From Nectonema munidae (lineage: Eukaryota; Nematomorpha; Nectonematoida; Nectonematidae): DNA of 64,000 nt. This document shows, in pieces, positions 38,101-47,500 of the stretch (position 1 is the first letter of the stretch; each line of letters begins with the position of its first letter). The stretch spans positions 1-64,000 of the forward strand of contig JAUIRK010000804.1 of NCBI GenBank assembly GCA_030549495.1. The letters run 5' to 3'. Under the pieces are notes generated by a model. That model saw nothing but the letters and a program-made list of their open reading frames with translations. It had not been told where the DNA came from and searched no databases. Made by a program: the position numbers and the translations under genes.

Positions 38101-40387
38101 ATATAAACACTTTGTGGATATGAATTGCAAATATCTTTTTCTATCAATTTAACAGAAGGAAAATACTCGATGTTTCTTCCATGGTGAGTGTCGTGGGATA
38201 ATGGAGAATTGAGTTAATTTATTAATGATGGCTTTTATGAAATTTAAAATCAAACTATAATACATTAATATCTCGTTTCGTCACGTATATAAATCAAAAT
38301 TAAAAACATTTTAATATCATTTTATTTCAGGTGAACTATTATAGAAATAAATAATGCTTAGTGCGGTTTAAACCGATTAATGAAAGTAATAGCATCTTAA
38401 ATTTATATATTAAATTATATATCAGAAAGAGGATTAACATCAGAATAAAGAACTCATAATTGGATGGACGAGCTTCAAATCAATATCCCAAAGGGTGTGG
38501 GTGCATTTTAAATCTAGAAATTTTTTAGCATCAAATACCAAAAAAGAGGTCAATTCCATCAGATCTTAGGTTTATGAAAAAATATTTTTGCGTAACGATT
38601 AAAAATGTAATTGATTGTGATGATAGATTGAAGCATCTGAAGAATTAGAAAAGAAATATTTTTTTGCTTTAGGTTTACTAAAAGGTATAGGATAAAATGG
38701 AATATATGAATATTGAAAATTTGTACTTCACTAAAAATTTTTGTTTAGTAGTAAACTAAACACGAGAAACTTTTATTTAAAGTTATAATGATTTTGTGAG
38801 CATACGTCATACTTCTTGTAAATTTAATAAAAATAATTAATCTACAATTCTATTTAACTATCGCAATATTGGTACAAGTGTCATAGTACAACCTTACGTC
38901 TTTTTGGAATGTATTCCAGGACTACCTGAAGGTATGTATGTAGACACGCACGTATAGACATTGATATTTTTTAAATCAATAAAATTAGAATTTAGAAAAT
39001 ATAATTTTGTGTCACGTATTAATTTTTTTAGTTATCAGTATCGCATACAAAGAAAGAATATTCTTCGATAGCTAATAAATGATAGCGCTGCTCACAAATG
39101 CCAATAGAACTCAGATCGACGTGATCAAAAGAATGCTTCAATCACTTTGCCATCTGCTAATATTAATTACACAGAAAATTATCTTACAAATGAGATGTGT
39201 TGATTTTAAACAGAAATGAAGACTTTTCAGAGCATTCTCAATAATTAAATTTACTATAAAAATAAGTTATCTTGTTCAGCAATAATTTCGCATTTTCACA
39301 ATTGGGCCTCAATGAGAGGTTGAATTGTTCAAACGTCGAATCGACCTACTTCCAGTTATCTAGGTGGTAATTGGTAATTAAATTTGATATTTGAATTTTC
39401 TACGCCAAATTTACTAGATATCGCTTCCGCCCATTTTTTCCACTGATCGTGTAAATTATCCAAAGGGTTTACATGAAAAAAAATTATTTTATTACAATAT
39501 GATTTTATAAATTACACAAAGGATAAAAAATTTCTTTTCACAAAATATTTTTATTTAATAGTTTCCATTATAATTAGTTTTTTGGGATCTTTTCGTTTAG
39601 ATGGCCACATCAAGTAATCACCGTTTCGTCGGCCTTTTATAGTTAATTATATTTATTTATTAATTAATTATATAATTAATTATAGTTATTAATATTATTG
39701 CAACCAGGACATAACTATAAAATGCAGACGAAATGGTGATTACTTGATGTGGCCGTCTAAACGAAAAGACCCGTTTTTTAGATGGTTGTTTCATAATTAA
39801 AAAAAATAATTAAATTTTAAAATAAATAAAAAATTTTATGTTTTATTATATAAAGTCGATGGCTTTCATGTGAAAATAATATCGACTTCCTTTATTAAAC
39901 CACAAAGTGCTAGGATACTTTTCGGCTGAGAAAATTTTTGACAACTTCCAAGAGAAAAAATATTTTATAATGTAATGTGCTATAAAAAAAATTGGGCTTC
40001 CCTTGAATTTTTTTAGGGCCATCTGATTCAAATTTCTCTCTACACCACTGATGTATACAATAGTTACTTTTGCATATATTATTTTCATATGGTATAATCA
40101 AAATTAAAAAATACTAAACTTCCACATTATTCAAATATATACAAGGTAAATGAGAAAAAAATATTTTCATACCTTTATATAACAGCATATGGTGAAAAGA
40201 TATTTAAAAAAAAGCAAGGAAAAGCTATATACTTTCAATGGGGTAGGGGAGGCGACTAAACAAATGACGAATTAAGGTTTGACTTACGATTCTTTGGTGT
40301 GGTAAGGATTTCGCACGCGCAATGAAAAATAATAAGAGTAAAAAAGGTGAAATGAAATCTGAATGTAAGCATTATTAGCACTTCCAT
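12815..40387 (-). CDS. MuSK/Nrk-type receptor tyrosine kinase, seven exons
   Basis: The exons, in transcript order, are 40387-40288, 34657-34514, 28355-28215, 18953-18829, 16364-16195, 14481-14319 and 14143-12815. All introns are GT-AG and all phases agree, giving 2172 nt or 723 residues. The parts are a signal peptide (about 1-25), Ig1 (C60-W71-C108), Ig2 (C152-W164-C194), a membrane-proximal segment (about 205-325), a transmembrane helix (about 339-364), NPAY (394-397) and a kinase domain (about 415-710). LEYPRNEIIYVRDLGQGAFG closely resembles the start of the MuSK kinase, and the NPxY site matches the MuSK juxtamembrane motif that binds Dok-family adaptors. The Frizzled-type CRD and the extra Ig domain of vertebrate MuSK are not seen. 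Catalytic residues are intact, so an active receptor at the plasma membrane is expected. Substrates and ligand are unknown. The exon 6 boundaries are the least certain. Confidence 0.8.
14319..14481 (-). CDS. Receptor kinase exon 6: membrane-proximal segment, weakly cadherin-like
   Basis: The acceptor TAATTTTAG| at 14482 gives the single base needed to complete the Gln codon from exon 5. The exon then encodes ENKTSLDTDPNDFNFLMRKS and KGDIFFINPEKTKN, ending near YTLKIGVESKK. The donor AAG|GTTGCG at 14318 is weak but gives a phase-0 join to the kinase exon. The run of DTDPND, a GDIFFI strand and YTLKIGV recalls cadherin repeats. That resemblance is an inference. It contains no cysteines, so it is not a Frizzled or kringle domain. 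Confidence 0.55.
14963..14995. repeat. Hairpin in intron 5
   Basis: TTGATTACACT (14963-14973) and AGTGTAATCAA (14985-14995) form a perfect 11-bp stem with an 11-nt loop. A (TTG)n run precedes it. The rest of the 1.7-kb intron (14,482-16,194) shows nothing identifiable. Confidence 0.6.
16195..16364 (-). CDS. Receptor kinase exon 5: second half of Ig domain 2 and start of linker
   Basis: The acceptor is TTTGATAG| and the donor A|GTAAGC (phase 2). The exon encodes VEKVQKIEADKLSINVTKKT, then TVTCQAVNLISQREFRA. Cys194 pairs with Cys152, but the usual D-x-G-x-Y before the Cys is replaced by KKTTV, so the second Ig domain is divergent. The last residues, about 205-226, lead into a Cys-free linker. 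Confidence 0.85.
17604..17930 (-). repeat. SINE family A, copy 1 (in intron 4)
   Basis: About 280 bp match the copy at 24.46-24.74 kb at roughly 85-90 percent by eye, including GACGTTCGCACCCATCCTTT and CGAACGCTCCCAATTTG. On the minus strand the element ends in a TTAATTAATTAA tail, like the short-repeat 3' tails of SINEs. The head contains GTGGTTAGTAATCAAGC, which could be a tRNA-derived A box, but no good B box is visible. This copy extends about 40 bp further 5' than copy 2. Confidence 0.7.
18829..18953 (-). CDS. Receptor kinase exon 4: first half of Ig domain 2
   Basis: The exon is bounded by CATTTAG| and AAG|GTAAGG. It encodes PAKIIEGPEDRNISFGTQIF, then VYCIAIGSPTPQIFWFING. This is a typical I-set start: a Pro-rich A strand, Cys152, a GSPTP turn and Trp164. 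It enters in phase 1 and leaves in phase 0. Confidence 0.88.
19559..20117 (+). mobile_element. hAT element relic, 559 bp, with 8-bp target duplication and transposase tail
   Basis: The ends are CAGGCCTATCCAAAATAAGG at 19559 and GAGTTTGACACCACTG ending at 20117, an imperfect inverted pair of Charlie type. The flanks are TTTATGAC (19551-19558) and TTTATGAT (20118-20125). Inside, on the plus strand, broken frames near 19.7-19.95 kb read LEIIDLQWNSVIQKQ and then RMICMFGMIHICQ. These recall the C-terminal region of hAT (ZBED/GTF2IRD2-type) transposases. It is an internally deleted, inactive copy within intron 3. Confidence 0.7.
20118..20225. repeat. (GATGAT)n-rich simple repeat
   Basis: An imperfect run of GATGATGAT units directly follows the hAT relic. 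Open frames over it are low-complexity and not genes. Confidence 0.7.
22255..23310 (+). pseudogene. Tc1/mariner transposon relic with transposase fragment
   Basis: The left end CAGTACCGTGCAAAC follows a TA dinucleotide, and a second TACCGTGCAAA lies near 22,435, as in Tc1 elements with repeated inner ends. Around 22.95-23.1 kb the plus strand encodes SDRLKAIFSDETKLCFVHI and RYNERYF. These match the catalytic-Asp block of Tc1 transposases, usually VIFSDESKF, and the GERYN motif. Several frame breaks are present and no right end was identified. Confidence 0.65.
23791..23924. mobile_element. TTAA-flanked (piggyBac-type) MITE, copy 2
   Basis: TTAA lies at 23787-23790 and 23925-23928. The ends are CCCTTTCGTTTCCAG and, inverted, CTGGTCACAAAAGGG. 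Two extra T bases lie before the right TTAA. The internal CAGACGATATTTATT is the reverse of the ATATCGTCTG motif in the copy at 35.3 kb. Confidence 0.6.
24461..24742 (-). repeat. SINE family A, copy 2 (in intron 3), with target duplication
   Basis: This is the second copy of the family at 17.6 kb. On the minus strand it starts GATTCTACGTGGTTAG and ends in a TTAACTTAAC tail. Direct repeats AACTCCTCCAA (24450-24460) and AACTCCTTCAA (24743-24753) flank it, as expected for target-primed insertion. That sets its boundaries and makes it a retroposon and not a DNA element. Confidence 0.78.
25261..25447 (+). repeat. Dispersed repeat C, copy 1
   Basis: The region matches, in inverted orientation, 35,141-35,341. 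Shared blocks are GGCTGACTAATTCAC, GGTTAGTTCAACTCGTAAA, CTTGTGTAATTATATCATG and TATTTTCATGTTCTG. The surroundings (25.09-25.62 kb) hold several TTAACCGAT-type palindromes that may belong to the same element. No coding potential is seen. Confidence 0.7.
27088..27713. mobile_element. MULE-like foldback element, 626 bp, with 9-bp target duplication
   Basis: The left arm 27088-27227 and right arm 27587-27713 are inverted copies, starting GGTTCACTGTAATTTC and GGTATCTGGTAATTTC. Each arm is itself a string of about nine GTAATTTCATCGTG-type units. The flanks are identical 9-bp repeats, ATATAAATG at 27079-27087 and 27714-27722. Long terminal inverted repeats plus a 9-bp duplication are typical of Mutator-like elements. 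The 360-bp centre encodes nothing recognisable. Confidence 0.75.
27917..27979 (+). pseudogene. tRNA-like remnant
   Basis: GGTTCAAATCCCA at about 27,958 is a good T-loop/B-box. The 3' TTGAGGC can pair with the 5' TCCTCGA in six of seven positions, and TA follows as at tRNA positions 8-9. The distance between is about 10 nt too short and no anticodon arm is convincing. It is best read as a decayed tRNA or SINE head, not a working gene. Confidence 0.3.
28215..28355 (-). CDS. Receptor kinase exon 3: second half of Ig domain 1
   Basis: The acceptor is TTCATAG|AC. The exon encodes QSVVMTKTGEIYIPNVSI and then LHTGAYKCFVVD, the tyrosine-corner motif with Cys108 that pairs with Cys60. It then reads NAVHLFVQ, a G strand. 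The frame stays open past the donor A|GTACAC at 28215, but the added residues do not resemble an Ig domain. That donor leaves phase 1, which exon 4 requires. Confidence 0.8.
28356..34513. other. Intron 2 of the receptor kinase gene
   Basis: This is AT-rich intron without further exons that I can support. It holds a 12-bp G run (28,993-29,004), a 15-bp C run (30,521-30,535) and one SINE B copy. A possible repeat with AGGGTTGG/CCAACCTT ends and many AGAATCATAATCA units lies at about 32,148-32,630. Confidence 0.6.
33745..33899 (-). repeat. SINE family B (tRNA-derived), copy 1
   Basis: On the minus strand the head GCGTGAGTAAGGTTGGTTAG carries an A-box-like TTGGTTAGGAACTGG, followed by a perfect B box GGTTCGATCCC (33,835-33,845). 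The body then reads to a TTTACCTTTAC tail. The pol III promoter elements and short-repeat tail identify a tRNA-derived SINE. It matches the copy at 37.34 kb closely. Confidence 0.85.
34514..34657 (-). CDS. Receptor kinase exon 2: first half of Ig domain 1
   Basis: The exon lies between ATTTTAG| and |GTAAGA. It encodes EFQESVSISPSESQFLIEGA followed by SYFLKC, then IYWMHNDK. The Cys (residue 60) and Trp (residue 71) are the B-strand and C-strand landmarks of an Ig fold. It starts in phase 1 and ends in phase 1, joining exon 3 through an Asp codon. Splitting an Ig domain between the C strand and the E-F strands is common in animal receptors. Confidence 0.85.
35141..35341 (-). repeat. Dispersed repeat C, copy 2
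   Basis: This is the inverted counterpart of 25,261-25,447, with about 80-85 percent identity by eye and small insertions. It abuts the TTAA-flanked MITE starting at 35,345. Confidence 0.7.
35349..35478. mobile_element. TTAA-flanked (piggyBac-type) MITE, copy 3
   Basis: TTAA lies at 35345-35348 and 35479-35482. The ends are CCCATTTACGGCCAA and, inverted, TTGGCCTTAAATGGG. Inside, CGTCTGC occurs three times, linking it to the copies at 11.7 and 23.8 kb. Confidence 0.8.
35500..35542. repeat. (CA)n microsatellite
   Basis: An imperfect run of CA/CG dinucleotides about 40 bp long. Confidence 0.85.
36098..36419. mobile_element. hAT-type MITE, about 320 bp
   Basis: The left end is CAGGGCTCTCAATTATTATA. 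The right end is, inverted, CAGAGGTACTCAATTAGCGG. These are typical Charlie-like ends. The 8-bp flanks AAATAGAT and ATATATAG agree only in part, so the target duplication is not secure. A CAGTGGCGGATCCAG string, another common hAT-type end, lies just beyond at about 36,435. Confidence 0.55.
37341..37498 (-). repeat. SINE family B (tRNA-derived), copy 2
   Basis: This copy is the same as the one at 33.75 kb. On the minus strand it begins GGCGTGAGTGATGTTGG, then the A-box-like TTGGTTAGATACTGG and the B box GGTTCGATCCC (37,433-37,443). It ends in TTTACCATTACC. It lies in intron 1 of the receptor kinase gene. Confidence 0.87.
39584..39772. mobile_element. Foldback MITE, 189 bp, with about 58-bp inverted arms
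   Basis: The left arm runs from GGGATCTTTTCGTTTAGATG and the right arm is its near-perfect reverse complement, ending AAACGAAAAGACCC. The arms share CCACATCAAGTAATCACC and differ at about five positions. The flanks carry GTTTTTT on both sides. The centre is almost pure A/T. No superfamily can be named. Confidence 0.75.
40288..40387 (-). CDS. Receptor kinase exon 1: start codon and signal peptide
   Basis: The ATG at 40387 begins MEVLIMLTFRFHFTFFTLII, a short basic/hydrophobic leader ending near HCACE, followed by ILTTPKN. It ends at a strong donor, C|GTAAGT, in phase 1. The next exon starts with GT, which completes an Arg codon. A second in-frame ATG five codons on could also serve as start. 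The hydrophobic run, the phase match and its position upstream of the Ig exons support it, but no cDNA confirms it. Confidence 0.65.
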
Positions 40388-43300
40388 ATTCTCTTTGACT
40401 CCATTCTCTACCTTAAGTATTCTTTAACTGGATGAAAGGAGAAAGTTTTTGTTAAATCTTCGAAAGGAGTCTCATCACATCACACGAGTTGAGGAAGAGA
40501 GCAATGTAATTTCATAAACAAATAAATAAATGTTCTCTTCACCTCAATACATGCGACATGTAATAGCTGGATTTGTGTGTGTGTGTGCAGAGGGCATTTA
40601 TGCAAAAGTCAATTTCAGTGGAAGGGAGATTAAAATATATTTAAATATTTGATTTTTCACATGAGTAAGTGTAGTGTGTGTGGTGGCATCATTAAAATAC
40701 AAAGGATCAGTGCGCTACGAGAACCCATTTATCTTGTTATAAATACTTTGCGATATCAGAAAAGCTGTTGCACACTTAAGTAAAAATAAATATATTTATT
40801 TATATACACACACACATATATACCGAATCCCTATATTGTATTCTGTGGAGAGAAAGACAAATAAAAAGCTCATGTATAGATTTTTTTATTTATTGCATAT
40901 ATTTCAATATACACTTAGTACTTTCATCTCATTCGTATATAATTATTATCAGTAATAGATCTAAAATCATTCAGTCATACAAAGAAGCACTATAGGAAAG
41001 ACGCTATAATATACTCAATATATAAATCCTGTGAAAAATGGATGTTTGATGATGATGTTGGAATTGATATGATTATTGCTAATAATGCTGTAAAAGTGAA
41101 GCATTCAATCATGAGGATCGTAAAATGTTTCAACTGAATTCTAGCTTTTTGATTCGCTAATACTTTTATCAAATGCATTTTTCATTCGTTATCACTCTTT
41201 TCCTTCTCAAAGGATTATTTTCTCAATTCCCAGTCTCATTAAAATGAGCCTTGATAAGCATCAAAGTGTGTTCATCGCATGCTAGTAAATGAACATGCTA
41301 GACTTCATGTTCCAATGAGAAGAAGTGTATGCGCACTTCTTAGTAATTGTGAAAGTGTGATAAATGTTCTTTGAAGAATAAATTATCCTCATGGCTTTGT
41401 CCTTAAAATGAAATAGGTTTTCAATTTCTCGAAATGTGTAGATTGGATGCAGGCATTTGCCACTGTTTTGGACAAAATCTTTCCAAAAACTGGCAAATTC
41501 ATCCCAAAGATCGCCTTCTGAACTAGAGATGGGAAGCCATTTTTGTCGAAATGCTGATTCCTAGAAAAAGGCCGATTCTGTTTCTTATTGATTTGAATCA
41601 TTTTATTTAAGTTTCGAAAAATCAGACACATCTAGCGCATTCGATATTCATTCTAGAGTATTTAAGTCTATTGAGATGATGCTAAACTACTGTATACGCG
41701 ACATTCTCAGATTTCAGTGACACAGCTAATCAAGGATCTTTCTCATGTATGGCTTATATATATAGTGTCAAGTGTTTTTACCTCTGAGAAAACCCCACTC
41801 TCTGTGTTTCTTACCGAAATTCTTCATCTGTTAAGCCTTTATTTTATATTTAAAAATGTCTTCAATGTTAAATAAAGATCATGAGATATTTTTATGTAGG
41901 CGCATAGCTATGGTTCAATGCTTCTCCCCACCCCTTGGTTAACTTTAATAAAATAAAGTAAACTTATTAGTGTCAATATTTTCTTTCTTAATAAAATTTT
42001 TATAAAACGTTAATATTTTTTTATTTTCTTTAGCAATCACATATTTTGTACGAGGGTAATATTAATCTATAAGTTTGTATATTTTTTAATACTTTTTATC
42101 TAAGTTTAGAAGCGACTGTTGCTTCATAAAAGTACCTTTCTTCCTTCGGAATACCCCTAAGAAGCCCAACCTCGAGTTCTCTTCTCTGTACTCAGATCTT
42201 TACACAAAATTATCTGAAGGTTAAGTGTGCATCGTATAATAATAAAATCGTATTGATCTTATTGAACAAATTATTATTTAAAAAAAAGAAGTTGATAAGC
42301 ACACAGGCAGTATTACTTTGTTTTAAATCAAAAAAGATCGGAGTAGAAATTATGATGGAACATCAGTTTTTTTCCTATAAGGTAAATCTTCGCTTCGGAG
42401 AGTTGATTTATCAATTCTGTAATCATTGTGTTAAATAAAAGAAGGTAACAATTGAGATTATAAAATAGTTATGATGTTACGGTATTATAAAAATAGTTAA
42501 ATACGAATTGCTAATTGATTTTGAATATTAGCTAATTGAGTTGATTAAATCAAGCGAAAAACACTAGAAAAAGTATAAATTTAATTGTTTAAAAAACGCA
42601 TATTCATAGATCACAATGAAAAAGTATAGTTCCTAACGTTATACATTAATGATCATATTGAGGATCTTAACGTGTTAGATCTACAGTTTATTCAATTTCA
42701 AAAGGTACTCACTTTCTAGAACAAAAACAGGAACAGGCATGTATCTTTTTTATGATTAAAAACATATTTTTATAAAATGATAAAATTGATCTAAAAAAAT
42801 CTTAGCAAGATCGATATTTGCTACTTGTTAGTAATTTCCTTCACACCCTCACACTAAAAAGTTTTATTTTTATAATGTATGCTACAACACTCAGGACTAT
42901 GTTGTATGATGAAATATATATTTATCTATGTTAGAGAGAAAAAATTAACGAATTCTTTTAAAACTGACTTACTAACACACTGACTATCCAACTTACTCAC
43001 TGGCTAACTAACTGTAAAATTAACTAACTGAATGACTAAGAACTTGCTAAACTAAACTGACCAACTAAATGACCATAACTAAACAATTAAACGTTGAAGG
43101 TGGAGTTTCAATTAACTTGTTAGTTAGTTCCTTATTTAGTTAATTGGCAAAGTAGTTAGTTAGTTTTAAATGATTTAGTTTATTCTTTTTAAAAATAAAA
43201 TAAAATAAAATTTACAATTTTTTTTACTTTATAAAATTTTAGGGTACATTTTTTTTATAAAGTTAAGCAGAAACTATTTTTTAAAGGTGATTAGAGAAGG

Positions 43301-44545
43301 GAAGTAGCCAGTACTTTTGCATTAAGTTTACAATAATTGCAAGGTCAATAAAAACGATCTTGTTTAGCAAAATATTCATTTTCCTAAGAGCGTAGACAAA
43401 GCGTCGTTAAAGGAACAGGAAGAAGCTGAAGTCCACCCAAACGTTTTTAAATGGTATGTTTCAACATTTTAGCAAAATAAAATGTTAAATGTAATCGTTT
43501 CCCCTATTCAAAACCATGCATTGTATAAACGTTTATTGTAATATATTCAAACCAGTCTGCTTCCAATCCTCTTTCCTCAAAAAAGAATGATTATGCTTCA
43601 TATGACTTCATGGGAAGGGATGAGCTTTCTTCATATGAACATTTTGGGGGTGAGCTTCTTTGATATGATACATTGGGGTGCTTGTCATAGGAAATAGCTT
43701 TGACTGTGGGCTCCACCGTAAATCTGGGTCCATCTTAGGCCACGCCAATATGGACCCATGCATGAGGCATATAAATAATAGCCATTATTTGTACACAATA
43801 CACGATATGCAAATATTAATGAGTACGAGGTATGTTTGTATGTATCAATTCTAATGCTATCTTTTGAGCAAATAAGCCAATTATTATTATAATTACTATC
43901 TTTCTTTTTACGTAATTGTGTGTACATCGCGCCTACCGATATACTCACTTAGCTAAAAGAAGACAGAAGGCTCTAGCTGCCTGCACTCTTTCTTTATGTG
44001 AATGTTTCGAAAGGGTTTTCAGAGATGCGAGAAGCAATTATGAAACACGAATGAAGATGACGACGAGAAATCGAGCTATCCAAGAAGAATTTTTGAAGAA
44101 TCCATTATTATTATTATTATTATTGATTGACTTGACAAATTTGGAAAATATATTCACTCTAAAATGGAGTAGTTATAAGATGAAGTTTTGAAAAATGGGA
44201 AAGAAACAAAACATTTGATTTTATAACAATGGCTATAAAGCAGCAATGTTCAATCCGCTGGTCAAACTGCGGCCAACGCTATCCCTTTAAGCAACCTTTC
44301 TTCTAATTCATTGATAAATTTTTTATTTTAAATTTTTCAAAAATGAGAATCACTACTATACTTGTGGCCCGAAAACGGTACTTAAAATTTAAAATTGAAT
44401 CATCAAAATCTTTGATATCTCAAATTTGATCATGCATTTAAAAAAAAGTAAAGAAAACGTCATTTTAAATTTGAACGCCTAGATTCATACAATTCAACAA
44501 TAGGTATCTCCGAATAATTTGGCCGGAAGTCATTATTAATATCAA
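40388..44545. other. Intergenic stretch upstream of the receptor kinase gene
   Basis: There is no supported gene. It contains a (TG)n run near 40,575 and short low-complexity frames only. A possible hAT-type end, CAGCAATGTTCAATCCGC, lies near 44,245. The promoter of the kinase gene should lie just above 40,387, but I see no clear core element. Confidence 0.5.
42955..43185. repeat. Degenerate CTAACTAA tandem array followed by its inverse
   Basis: About 130 bp of loose ACTAACT/GACTAAC units (42,957-43,090) are followed by about 70 bp rich in TTAGTTAGTT, the complementary unit. The two halves could fold together. Confidence 0.5.
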
Positions 44546-47500
44546 CAGAGGCTTAACTAGAGGGGGTGGTCCGCCGGGAAAGGCACTTTTTGCCGTTCAT
44601 TATTCTCGTTTGGTTTGAACATTATTCTTGTTGGTTTGAGGTTTATTCTCATTTAGTTTGAAGCACAAAAGCATGCCTAGTTTATTATGATGTGTTTTGT
44701 ATGTTAAAGTGAAATGATATTTATCATTTATCATATGTTTTTTTATTCTAACATATATTAATTGATCTGTAAAATTAAAAATCGTTCAACAAGATAAAAA
44801 AGACAAGTACTTTTCTGTGATATTTGACAGTATTCCTGACATTTCACATAAAAATCAAACAATTGGAAGTTTTTCGCGCTGTAATGATTGATAAAGAAGA
44901 TGTGTTAGTTGATTGCAAAGGGAGAAAATACTTTATTGGAAGAAATAAGTATGTATACTGATTATTGTATTAGTATTTATATGCTTTCAGTGGTCTCCAG
45001 GGTGTAGCTATAGGTAGTTTGATATTAGTGAATGTGAAAGGCAGTCGGTAATTGTACTTTTCCACTTTAGGCGGCTAACTAATTGTCTTACCAATTAGTT
45101 GATAATAGTCACTTATCCATTATCACTCCCCAATTTTTTTTTCTTGAAAGAATGTTTTGTTTTGGAGATCGAATCTCAGTTCTTGCTTGAGAACTTTGGT
45201 TAATTTACCAGAATTTGTTTCTTTTTTTGTCAGGCAGTCAGCTGGCATCTTAAAAGGTGACGATGGACCAGTTGTTAAAAGAACCTAAACAGTTATATGT
45301 TAAATTCACCTTATCGCCCTTTAACTTTCGTTTTATTTTATTTCCGCACTTCAAATCTTTAACTCTTACACTTTTCATTTTACAAAACAATTGACATGTC
45401 TCAAAAGATATGTCAGGTCTACATTGTGTTGCTACCCACAAATATTTTCCGCAGACTTGTTTCAAGTCTTTCACTTCATTTTCATTCACTTCATCATTGT
45501 TGCTTCTCAAGTTGGATACATCGAATTCTTTGATTATATCGAAATAATGGGCTAGGGACATTTGTATTCTTCCATTAGATGTGTTGATTTCAACTCCTAG
45601 ATACTTTAGAGAATTGCTTTGTCTATCCATGCTTATCTGGAACTTTTCTTTAATTTCTATAACTTTTATTTCGAAGGTTCTATTACCGCTCCATAAAATG
45701 TCATCCACATGACAGGCAATCATTCCATGCAGTCCATTTTCGTTTGTCAAATAAAAAACGCGTTGTCGTAGCTTGCGATCATCATATCGAGTTTTACCAT
45801 TTTTTCACAGCCATAACGTTTGTGTCTTTGCTTCAAGTGGAGGCTGGAAGTAAATCTTCCTTTCAATAGATTCTCCTTGCAGGTATGCACTTTTTATGTC
45901 CAACTGTCTAAGTGGCCATCTCTTGCTTAGAGCAATGCTAAGGAGAATTCGAATGCTCTCTTTTTCACACGTTGGTGAATCTGTCACTTCTGAGCTCCTC
46001 TCTTCACACCCACGGGCGCAAAGTCTTGCTTTTCTTTCTGATTTACCATCTTTTTGCTTCTCTGTGAAAATCCATCGCGTTGAAATTCGTTGTTGTCCTT
46101 CATCTTCCACTTCAACATAAGATTGCATCGCCTTCCAATTCGCCAGTTCTAGCTCTTTTGCTTTTTCGAAGAGTGTCTATTTTTTGGTAAACATGCTAGA
46201 GTTTTCATCCACAATTTCCCATTCTTCGACGTCATCTTTGAAACTGACATTCTTTTGGCTTCCATCTTCGTTTTTCACATTCAAATAGTGCCATTTTTTT
46301 TGGTAGTTGCTCTTTCTCTGCCCATCACTTTGGTTAACTTCTTTTCATCAGAGTTGAAGAGTTTGTACTTCACTTTATTGCCTTTCTCGGTGAGTTTTAT
46401 ATCATTTTTACTTGAGCTTAAATTGTCCTGCTGTTCATCACTTTCAGTACCCTGAGTTTCTTCATTGTCACAACAAGGGTTAGTTTGCCCGGATGTACTC
46501 TCCGGTATGCTCCTCCATGTTTTATCAATATTTGCTTGCCGTCGATACCAAGAATCTTTGCTGGACCTTGCGAAATGAAAGAAAAGTCGCTTTTGTAGTA
46601 AACATGTTCCCCAGTGCAGAATATGAATATGATCGTGTCTTCTTTTGTAAAGCTTTTTTTATCTTTTCTGCAGCCTCCAATCTCACAAACTCCTCTCTTT
46701 CTTTATGTAGCGCGATTAAGTTATCTCTAACTATCATGATGTAGAAATTTAGATCATTTCCTGGCAATCGGTTTGTTGGAGGGTAAGGAAAGTTTGGGTT
46801 CTTTCCAAAAACAAGTACATTTGGACTGAAACAGTAGACATTTGCTAGTCCATTTCTTGAAGCCATAGCCCAGTGAATCGTTATGTCTATAATTATATTT
46901 CCTTCATCCATAAGTTTTTCGACTGATTCTGCAAGCAAGTGATTGTTATTTTCTATCATTCCGTTTGACCATGGTGATTCGGCAGCAGTTGTTTTGATAG
47001 TTATATTAAATTTGTTGGAGAGATCTCGGAACTCTTGGTTGTTGAATTCTCCTCCATTGTCAGACAGAAAATTTTCTGGACTTCCAAACATTCTGATCCA
47101 ATTTGCGAAAATAGCTTTAATTATTTCTTCTTTGCTTTTGTTTTTTATTCGAATTGCTTGGCAGTACCTTGTTGCATGATCTATCATATGCAAAACTTCC
47201 ACGCCAGGTTTCAAATCTTTCAAGTCCATAGCGACGACTTGATTGAAGGAAGAAGCCAGGGGAAACGCAACGATGGGTCTGGAAGGAGTCCTTTTATATC
47301 GCCTGCAAGTCTCCAACATTTGGCTAATATCTTCGAGATTGGTGAATACTATTGGATTCTTTATTCCAGCTTTTGTTAACAAATCTTTTAGTTTGATGTA
47401 TGTTTTGTGACAAAATTGCTTGTGTAACTTCAGTAGAGCTTCTTCTATCTTTTCTGATTTCAAATTTTCTATGGGAACAGAAAAAAATATATTATTTTTC

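Noticed and set aside
43916-44191. 91-codon plus-strand frame ending in a Leu run
   Set aside because: The Leu run is a (TTA)n microsatellite and the rest has no family resemblance.
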